From the NCBI GenBank assembly GCA_019421015.1, contig JAHZGC010000027.1, positions 1 through 57,193 of the forward strand: a stretch of 57,193 bases of DNA, read 5' to 3'. Position 1 is the stretch's first letter. Every line of letters begins with the position of its first letter. The position numbers and the translations under genes were made by a program. Shown piece after piece: positions 51,352 to 57,193 of this stretch. The notes below the pieces were generated by a model. That model was not told where the DNA came from and searched no databases. It worked only from the letters and a program-made list of their open reading frames with translations. The stretch is from Coriobacteriaceae bacterium. Lineage in GTDB: Bacteria > Actinomycetota > Coriobacteriia > Coriobacteriales > UMGS124.

Positions 51352-53247
51352 CTATGGAAGCATTTCCCAGTACACCAGGTTCATCGCAAGCACGAAGACC
51401 GAGCAGACCACAAGCGCCGCCACCACGTTCTGCCTCCTGGTCCACAGCCTCCCCCTCCATCGGGTTACAAGGACCCAAAGGGACAGCACCCCGGCCACCC
51501 CGAGATAGACGGCCTCGACGACGAGCAGGGCGTCAAGTGCGGCGGGCAAAAGCCCTTCGGCCAACCCCGCCGCAATGAAAACGGCGGTTGCGCCGGAAAC
51601 GACGTTGGCAAGCGCCAAGGCCACGACGTCTCCCTGAACCGGGCGGCGCATGTGGCGAACGCGGGCGCGAAGCCAACGCCACAACGAGCCCAGGACGCAG
51701 ACGACGCTTATCAAGACGCCTGCGGCCGCCCCCGCCAAAAGACCTCCCTCCAGCACCAACGTCGAGAAAGGGACGCTGTAGGAGTCGGTCGTTACGCGAG
51801 AAAACTCGGCCCCGCGCTCCAAACTGACGTGGAACCGGTAGACATCCTGGTCGATTGCCGTGTCGATTGAGTAGACCCCGGCCCCCAGCGAAGCGGCGGT
51901 AACGCCGTCAAACGTCAGGACCCCGAGGTCGTTCACCTCGACCTGCATACGTTCGAGCGCCGTGAGCAACTTGGAGGGACCGTGGTTCGCCCGTCCCGCA
52001 TCCTGGTAGGTCCCCGTCCACATGTTGTTGGCCGGAGACGAGGCGTTCGCCACCACCGCGTCGGACCTGCCCACGATAACGCGGGGGATGCCTTGCGTCA
52101 GGTCGGCGCGACCCGACTCGTCGACCAAGACGGCGATGGCGACCCCCGTCTGGCGGTCCATGTAGACCGAGGACGAAAAGCCGCTCGACGTCGTGCCGGA
52201 TATGCCGAAGACACCGTCGGTGAACGGAAAGGCAAACAGACCGTGGGCCACGCGGGCCACCCCGAGGCTCGGATAGGTCCTGCTTACCGTAAAAAGAAGC
52301 TCAACCGTCTCCGGTTCGTCGAACAGCGCCTTGTCGCCAAAGCCCATGGCAGCATTGGCGAGGGCGAGCAGGTCGCCGATAGGACCGACGCACACAAACG
52401 CAGAGGAGGTGGCCGGCCTTGGCGACGAGACGCTCACGGGCCCCGGGGAACCCGACGTCAGGAAGCCGAGCTGGGCCGGGGCGTCCTTTGACGAGGCGAG
52501 CCGGGCAGCCGACCCCCCCACCATAAAATAGGTCCCGTCCAGCCCAAGGCGCTCGATGACGTTCTCACGCACGTAGTCGCCAAAGTCGACGCCCGTCGCG
52601 TTCTCTACGATCACGGCCCCAAGGACCGCGTCATAGGGGGTGTAGCCAACGATCGAACCGGGACGGAACTCGGCGTTGACGCTAAAAAGCCCAAGGGCCT
52701 CCCGGGCAGCCATAGTCCTATCGGGAATCGTTGCCAGAGCTCCCACCATGGCCACGTCAAGACCCGCCGCATGGTTCATGAGGTCGACCACGTCGAGGCC
52801 CTCGTAGCCCTCGGGAAGCTCCACCCCCTCGGGCAGCAGGGTAAGAACGGGGTCGTCAAGGTCAAGAAGCCCCTGCTCCACCAGCTGCATCACGCATGCC
52901 CAGACGATGAGGTCGGAGCAGCGGCCCCACTCGAACGCCGTGCCCGCATCGACCGGCGTGCCCCCAGCGCTCCCGCCCGTCCCGGTCGTGCCGTAAAAAC
53001 GGGCCACCACGGGCTCACCGTCCTCCGACGTGGCAACCGCAAGCCCCTGGTTCTGCTCGGCACCGGCCATGAATGTGTCGATAAGGGCGCCGTGCGAGGT
53101 CGACCCCCCTATGTCCTGGGGATTCGGAACGGCATCAGACCCAAAGGCGTACAGGGGGCAGACAAGCAGGGCGACGAGCATCGCGAAAATGGCCCGAAGC
53201 GAGGCTTTTTTGCCCCTAACGCCGCATCGCCCGCACGCCGGCCTCAC
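51352..53247 (-). CDS. Membrane serine beta-lactamase-fold protein, active site degenerate
   Basis: A 631-residue protein. A signal/anchor segment (AIFAMLVALLVCPLYAFGSD) is followed by a beta-lactamase/penicillin-binding-like domain (residues 55-400; VDLMNHAAGLDVAMVGALAT, VIVENATGVDFGDYVRENVI) and four or five C-terminal membrane spans. The usual SxxK reads CSDLIVW (Lys replaced) and the YxN motif reads YTPYD (Asn replaced), so hydrolase activity is doubtful. It starts with GTG overlapping the radical SAM stop (GTGA). It may bind wall muropeptides or regulate the neighbouring MurT/GatD. Confidence 0.85.
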   Translation of the reverse strand: MRPACGRCGVRGKKASLRAIFAMLVALLVCPLYAFGSDAVPNPQDIGGSTSHGALIDTFMAGAEQNQGLAVATSEDGEPVVARFYGTTGTGGSAGGTPVDAGTAFEWGRCSDLIVWACVMQLVEQGLLDLDDPVLTLLPEGVELPEGYEGLDVVDLMNHAAGLDVAMVGALATIPDRTMAAREALGLFSVNAEFRPGSIVGYTPYDAVLGAVIVENATGVDFGDYVRENVIERLGLDGTYFMVGGSAARLASSKDAPAQLGFLTSGSPGPVSVSSPRPATSSAFVCVGPIGDLLALANAAMGFGDKALFDEPETVELLFTVSRTYPSLGVARVAHGLFAFPFTDGVFGISGTTSSGFSSSVYMDRQTGVAIAVLVDESGRADLTQGIPRVIVGRSDAVVANASSPANNMWTGTYQDAGRANHGPSKLLTALERMQVEVNDLGVLTFDGVTAASLGAGVYSIDTAIDQDVYRFHVSLERGAEFSRVTTDSYSVPFSTLVLEGGLLAGAAAGVLISVVCVLGSLWRWLRARVRHMRRPVQGDVVALALANVVSGATAVFIAAGLAEGLLPAALDALLVVEAVYLGVAGVLSLWVLVTRWRGRLWTRRQNVVAALVVCSVFVLAMNLVYWEMLP

Positions 53248-54212
53248 TGCTGCCTCGCCGTCGCCGCGGCCACGACGCCGGTACCGTCGAACTCGGGCAC
53301 GAAGCTCTCCCCCACTGCATCGCCCTGCTGCCACCACATGGTTTCGAAGCCGAGCTCATCCGCTCGGTCGAGCACGGCCTCGTACTCGTCCTCCCGTACC
53401 GGACGTCCCATCGAAGCCAGCCCAGCCGACCAACCCATGTCGGCAGGCGGGGTGTACTGGCTCATGACCGAAACGTCGACCCTGTTGCCAAAACGCTCCC
53501 ACAGGAGCTCAAGGGCCCCGAAGGAATTCTCCAACTGCCCGGGGAGCACAAGATGACGCACGATCACCCCCCGGCGCATGATCCCCTCCTCGTCACAGAG
53601 GCGCCCTCCCGCCGCCTCCACGTGGCAGACCATGCGCTCTATGGCCTCAAGGGCCACGCTTGGGTAGTCCGGCGCCTTAGACAGCACGGCGGCCAGTCGC
53701 GCGTCCGCGTACTTGAAATCCGGAAGCCACACGTCCACCACGTCCGAGAGCAGGTCTATGGCCTGGGTCAGTTCATAGCCCGACGTGTTGTACACCACCG
53801 GGATTCCCAGGCCGTTGGCACGGGCGGTTTTCACCGCGTCACGCACCATGGGGGCGTAGTGGGTCGCCGTGACCAGGTTGATGTTGTGCGCACCCTGGGA
53901 CTGGAGCCCTACCATCGAGGCAGCAAGGTCCTCGACTCCCGTCGCTCGCCCCCACCCGCCTGCGGAGATGCGGGAGTTCTGGCAAAAGGAGCACTTCAGC
54001 GGGCAGTGGGAGAAGAACACCGCCCCGCTGCCCCGGTCACCGGAGAGCGGCGGTTCCTCCCAAAAATGAAGGGCCGCCCGCGCAACCAGCACCTCGTCGG
54101 TAGCGCCGCAAGCCCCCCGTTCCCCACGCTCACGGCGTGCGCCGCAACGACGGGGGCACAGGGAGCAGCCGCCCTCCCCCCAGGGGTATCCGGAACCAAA
54201 CTCCCTCTCCAC
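53244..54212 (-). CDS. Radical SAM activating enzyme (PflA-like)
   Basis: A 322-residue radical SAM protein. The N-terminal CSLCPRRCGARRERG is a Cys-rich knuckle. The cluster motif CPLKCSFCQN is CX3CX2C. Then VVDVWLPDFKYADARLAAVL, HLVLPGQLENSFGALELLWE, and the C-terminal domain. Such proteins (COG1313 type) activate glycyl-radical or other enzymes. GTG start at 54212, with GGGGAGG upstream; it follows gatD by three bases and overlaps the beta-lactamase-like gene by GTGA. Substrate unknown. Confidence 0.88.
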   Translation of the reverse strand: MEREFGSGYPWGEGGCSLCPRRCGARRERGERGACGATDEVLVARAALHFWEEPPLSGDRGSGAVFFSHCPLKCSFCQNSRISAGGWGRATGVEDLAASMVGLQSQGAHNINLVTATHYAPMVRDAVKTARANGLGIPVVYNTSGYELTQAIDLLSDVVDVWLPDFKYADARLAAVLSKAPDYPSVALEAIERMVCHVEAAGGRLCDEEGIMRRGVIVRHLVLPGQLENSFGALELLWERFGNRVDVSVMSQYTPPADMGWSAGLASMGRPVREDEYEAVLDRADELGFETMWWQQGDAVGESFVPEFDGTGVVAAATARQQ

Positions 54213-54215
54213 TGG

Positions 54216-54956
54216 CTAGGCCTCCCCATTCGCCATACGTTCGGCCATGATGCGGTTGGCGGCGTGCTCTACCGCATCGTCGAGGACGGCCAAGGGAAGG
54301 CAGGGTGCCCCGCGGCGAACCAAGGCTTGCCCAATCAGCCAGTCCGCAAGCCCAGGGTTCTTTGGAAGCAAGGGCCCGTGAACGTAGGTCCCCACCACGT
54401 TGCGATAGCGACAGCCCTCCTCCCCGGTCTCACCGTTGTTACCATGGCCGTGCTCGACCGTGCCCAACGGTTCGACTCCGGCACCAAGGTGCGTGCGGCC
54501 TCCATGGTTCTCGTACCCAACGACGAGCTCGTCGCACAACGGTGTGCGGACAGCCACGTTGCCGATAAGACGGGGCGCCCCGCGATCGGTGTAAAAGTCA
54601 ACCAACGAAAGTCCCCGCAGCTCCTCGTCGTCCATCAGGTAGTTATGGCCAAGCAGCTGATAACCGCCGCACACTGCCAACAGGACGCCCCCGTCTTCTA
54701 CATAGGACTGCAGCTCGCCGCCGACCGCCAGGAGCTGCTCGCACACGACCTTCTGCTCCCGGTCGCTCCCCCCGCCGACAAACACGATGTCGACGTCGCA
54801 AAAGGAGGGCCGGTCACCGTAGTGCACGGGTACGACCTCCACGCCGATGCCCCGCCATTGGCAGCGCTTCGACAACGCTATGACGTTCCCCCCGTCCCCG
54901 TATAGGTTCAACAGCTCCGGAAACAGGTGCGCGATCCTCAGCCTTGCCTCGTTCAC
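54216..54956 (-). CDS. gatD: Lipid II isoglutaminyl synthase, glutaminase subunit
   Basis: A 246-residue class I glutamine amidotransferase: LLNLYGDGGNVIALSKRCQW, DIVFVGGGSDREQKVVCEQL, catalytic Cys in VLLAVCGGYQLLGHNYLMDD and His in VGTYVHGPLLPKNP. With MurT it amidates D-Glu of lipid II to D-isoGln. The GTG start overlaps the murT stop (GTGA), giving a coupled pair. Confidence 0.95.
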   Translation of the reverse strand: MNEARLRIAHLFPELLNLYGDGGNVIALSKRCQWRGIGVEVVPVHYGDRPSFCDVDIVFVGGGSDREQKVVCEQLLAVGGELQSYVEDGGVLLAVCGGYQLLGHNYLMDDEELRGLSLVDFYTDRGAPRLIGNVAVRTPLCDELVVGYENHGGRTHLGAGVEPLGTVEHGHGNNGETGEEGCRYRNVVGTYVHGPLLPKNPGLADWLIGQALVRRGAPCLPLAVLDDAVEHAANRIMAERMANGEA

Positions 54957-56302
54957 CGGCTCTCCCCCATCCGTTCCAGATCCGCCTTGACAGGCCAGAG
55001 CGCCGAATAGTTGGTAAGCACCCACACGTGCCACGCGGGCGCAAGTTCCGCAACGCGTTCGAGCAACCGCCCGACATCGGGCACAATCGGGGCTTCGATG
55101 TCGGCGTACTTGAGCCGAACCTGCATGTCGTTGGCCCTATGGCCGCCGACAAAGGCACGGACCTCGCCGGCATCGTTCAGCCGCTCGAAGTCCACGTCCC
55201 ACAGCCACGAGACGTCCTTCCCGTCGTTATAGTCGTCATTAATCACGATATAGACGACCTTTGGGGACTTGTCGCTCGTTAAAAGCCCCATATTCTGGTT
55301 AAAGCCGGTCGGGTTCTTGGCCAAGTTGAGCGTTACGAGGCGCCCATTCACGTCGAACCTCTGGAGCCGCCCGTTCTCGGGGCGGTATGAATCAAGGACG
55401 TCCTGGAACACCGGCGCCTCGACCTTTGCCAAGCGGGCTGCCACAAAGGCCGCCAGCAGGTTGTAGACCATGTACGCACCGCCCCAACGGGCTACGAGCC
55501 GCACGGGCTCCCCAAGGTCTCTCCCCACGACCGTAAAGGTCACGCCGTCGGGCGTGACCTCCACCGCCCGCGCGGCGTAATCCAGCTCGCCGCGGGCGAA
55601 GCCGCACGAAGGGCAGGTGTAGTCGCCCAGCTGCCCGTATTGGCGATAGGAACAGACAAGGGGGGAACCGCAGAGCTGGCAGAAGCCGCCACCGTACACC
55701 CGGTCCCCCGGCAACCCGAGGTCTTCCCCGATGCCAAAGGAGAGCGTGCGGCCACCCCGACCGCGCACCTTAGCCGCCACCGCCGTGCAAAAGGGATCGT
55801 CGGCGTTGTAGACGAGCACGGTGGAAGGAGACCCTTCCAGGGCGGCGGCGATGGTCTGCTGCACGCGGTCGATTTCGCCGCAGCGGTCGAGCTGATCCCT
55901 GAACAGGTTGAGGAGCACAAGGTAGCGCGGTTTAAGACGGGGAACTATGCGCGCCGTGGAAAGCTCGTCGTTCTCGAACACACCCCAGTCGGCAGCCGGC
56001 GCGGGGAGCATGGCGGCCGCCACGCCCGACTCCATGTTCGCTCCGGCCCAGTTGCAGAGCACCTCGTTGCCCTGAGCCTCGATTGCCTTCGCAAGCACGT
56101 TGTTCGTAGTGGTCTTGCCGTTGGTACCGCACACGACGATGCTCCCCTGTCGCGGCTTTTGGGCAAGGGAGGAGACTATCTCCGGATCGATGGCCAAGGC
56201 GATACGGCCGGGGAGCGTCGTTGCCCCCCGGTGCAAGATCCTCCTCATGCCCCAACCGCAGGTAAGACCCATACCGCGCGCAAACGCCGTGCGAATTCCC
56301 AT
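54953..56302 (-). CDS. murT: Lipid II isoglutaminyl synthase, Mur-ligase subunit
   Basis: A 449-residue Mur-ligase-like protein: P-loop SIVVCGTNGKTTTNNVLAKA, ENDELSTARIVPRLKPRYLV, NLFRDQLDRCGEIDRV, the zinc-ribbon CQLCGSPLVCSYR and YTCPSCGF, and C-terminal NPTGFNQNMGLLTSDK with INDDYNDGKDVSWLWDVDFE. It uses ATP to activate the D-Glu carboxylate. First gene of murT-gatD-radical SAM-beta-lactamase-like. Confidence 0.96.
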   Translation of the reverse strand: MGIRTAFARGMGLTCGWGMRRILHRGATTLPGRIALAIDPEIVSSLAQKPRQGSIVVCGTNGKTTTNNVLAKAIEAQGNEVLCNWAGANMESGVAAAMLPAPAADWGVFENDELSTARIVPRLKPRYLVLLNLFRDQLDRCGEIDRVQQTIAAALEGSPSTVLVYNADDPFCTAVAAKVRGRGGRTLSFGIGEDLGLPGDRVYGGGFCQLCGSPLVCSYRQYGQLGDYTCPSCGFARGELDYAARAVEVTPDGVTFTVVGRDLGEPVRLVARWGGAYMVYNLLAAFVAARLAKVEAPVFQDVLDSYRPENGRLQRFDVNGRLVTLNLAKNPTGFNQNMGLLTSDKSPKVVYIVINDDYNDGKDVSWLWDVDFERLNDAGEVRAFVGGHRANDMQVRLKYADIEAPIVPDVGRLLERVAELAPAWHVWVLTNYSALWPVKADLERMGESR

Positions 56303-56327
56303 GGCACCAGCTCCGATTCGCCCTAAA

Positions 56328-57193
56328 CTATACGTTGTAAATCGCCCGATACTTTTTAGTCAGGTACGCCACGTAATGGGAGGCGTCAAAAGGGGCCCCA
56401 CATGCGTCTGCAACAACCTGCGCGGGGTCCTTGGCGCTGCCATGGCGCCAGACACGCTCCCCCAGCCAATGGCGGATGGGGGCAAGATTTCCCTGAGCGA
56501 TAGCCCCGAACACGTCGAACTCCCCCTCCATCGCGTGAAGGTACTGGGCGGCGTAGGCGCTCCCGATCGCATAGGAGGGGAAATAGGCAAACGTTCCACC
56601 GGCCCAATGGGTGTCCTGAAGGATGCCGTGGGCATCGTCGGGGACCTCCACACCCAGATGAGCACGCATGCGGTCGTTCCAATAGTCCGGGGCATCGTGA
56701 ACGCTCACGTCGCCCGAGAAAAGCGCCCGCTCGACCTCATAGCGCACCAAGATATGCAGCGGATAGGTCAGCTCGTCGGCCTCGGTACGTATCAAGCTCG
56801 GCTGGCTGCGGCAAAAAGCCAGGTACAGGTCGCGTTCGCTCACGCTTCCGTATACCTGGGGTGCATACTCGCGCAAAATGGGCAGCAGCTGCGAGCAGAA
56901 GGCCTCGCTGCGGGCAACGACGTTTTCCATAAAGCGCGACTGGCTTTCGTGCACACCCATTGAAACGCCGCCACGTAGGCAGGTGTAGTCGTAACGGGGA
57001 TCGATACCCTGCTCATACAGCGCATGGCCTCCCTCATGCACGAAGGAGAAGATCGCCGAAGCAAGGTTATCCTCATATATATGGTTGGCGATACGCACGT
57101 CGCCATGGGAAAACCCGTCGGTAAAAGGATGCTCGGTTTCGCCCACCGCCAGGGCATCCCGGTCTATGCCCATCAAAGCGCCCACGCGATCGC
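56328..57193 (-). CDS. M32-family metallocarboxypeptidase, 5' end cut
   Basis: At least 288 residues to the window edge. The HExxH zinc motif is in FSFVHEGGHALYEQGIDPRY, with SMGVHESQSRFMENVVARS nearby (third ligand Glu) and GTFAYFPSYAIGSAYAAQYL at the C-terminal third, as in thermostable carboxypeptidase 1. It removes C-terminal residues from peptides. The gene ends at 56328; the start is outside. Confidence 0.92.
   Translation of the reverse strand, partial: DRVGALMGIDRDALAVGETEHPFTDGFSHGDVRIANHIYEDNLASAIFSFVHEGGHALYEQGIDPRYDYTCLRGGVSMGVHESQSRFMENVVARSEAFCSQLLPILREYAPQVYGSVSERDLYLAFCRSQPSLIRTEADELTYPLHILVRYEVERALFSGDVSVHDAPDYWNDRMRAHLGVEVPDDAHGILQDTHWAGGTFAYFPSYAIGSAYAAQYLHAMEGEFDVFGAIAQGNLAPIRHWLGERVWRHGSAKDPAQVVADACGAPFDASHYVAYLTKKYRAIYNV

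Overview
The window is high-GC, low-repeat DNA from a Gram-positive bacterium. A tRNA-Phe-responsive T-box, a MurT/GatD pair, an Asp23-type protein and Cys-variant XRE/S24 repressors point to Actinomycetota, most likely class Coriobacteriia (Collinsella/Olsenella/Atopobiaceae type). This is inferred from gene content; no 16S rRNA gene is present.

Positions 1 to about 22,626 are the integrase-proximal part of a tailed-phage prophage that continues off the left edge. Most phage genes read leftward (minus strand). From right to left they are: the lysogeny region; an excisionase-like gene; YqaJ exonuclease, RecT and SSB; a DUF6291-like replication protein and a DnaC-like loader; several small Cys-rich proteins; a ParB-like/DNA methyltransferase; terminase, portal and a minor capsid protein with a toxin-like tail; scaffold, major capsid and a head-tail connector cut by the window edge. 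The genes overlap heavily through ATGA, GTGA and TAATG junctions. The lysogeny and cargo region (about 14.4-21.3 kb) is the most unusual part. It holds a folded plus-strand RNA candidate, an AT-rich operator island, a one-HTH repressor followed by a three-HTH repressor, and a 1.5 kb cassette bounded by 48-bp direct repeats of the repressor 3' end. A toxin-antitoxin-SecB-like chaperone (TAC) operon and a tyrosine integrase follow, next to tRNA-Arg(TCT).

From 22.6 kb rightward the sequence is chromosomal, nearly all minus strand. It contains an LtaS-like phosphoglycerol transferase, a tRNA-Pro/tRNA-Gly pair, a TetR regulator (plus strand), and asp23-nusB-xseB-dxs-tlyA-nadK-recN. Next come a biotin carboxylase with a carboxyltransferase-AccB fusion, a family 2 glycosyltransferase and two membrane-anchored proteins. 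pheS-pheT under a T-box, a DUF308 protein, hom-sppA, argS and pncB follow. The window ends with murT-gatD-radical SAM-beta-lactamase-like and a truncated M32 carboxypeptidase.

Four palindromic intergenic elements share one core: three of exactly 106 bp and one of 51 bp. In three of the four, the terminal TAG is the stop codon of the adjoining gene. They look like a small non-autonomous or structural repeat family. The prophage modules fit a temperate siphophage-like element with its own recombination and replication genes. Functions of the cargo genes are inferred from domain pattern and order only.
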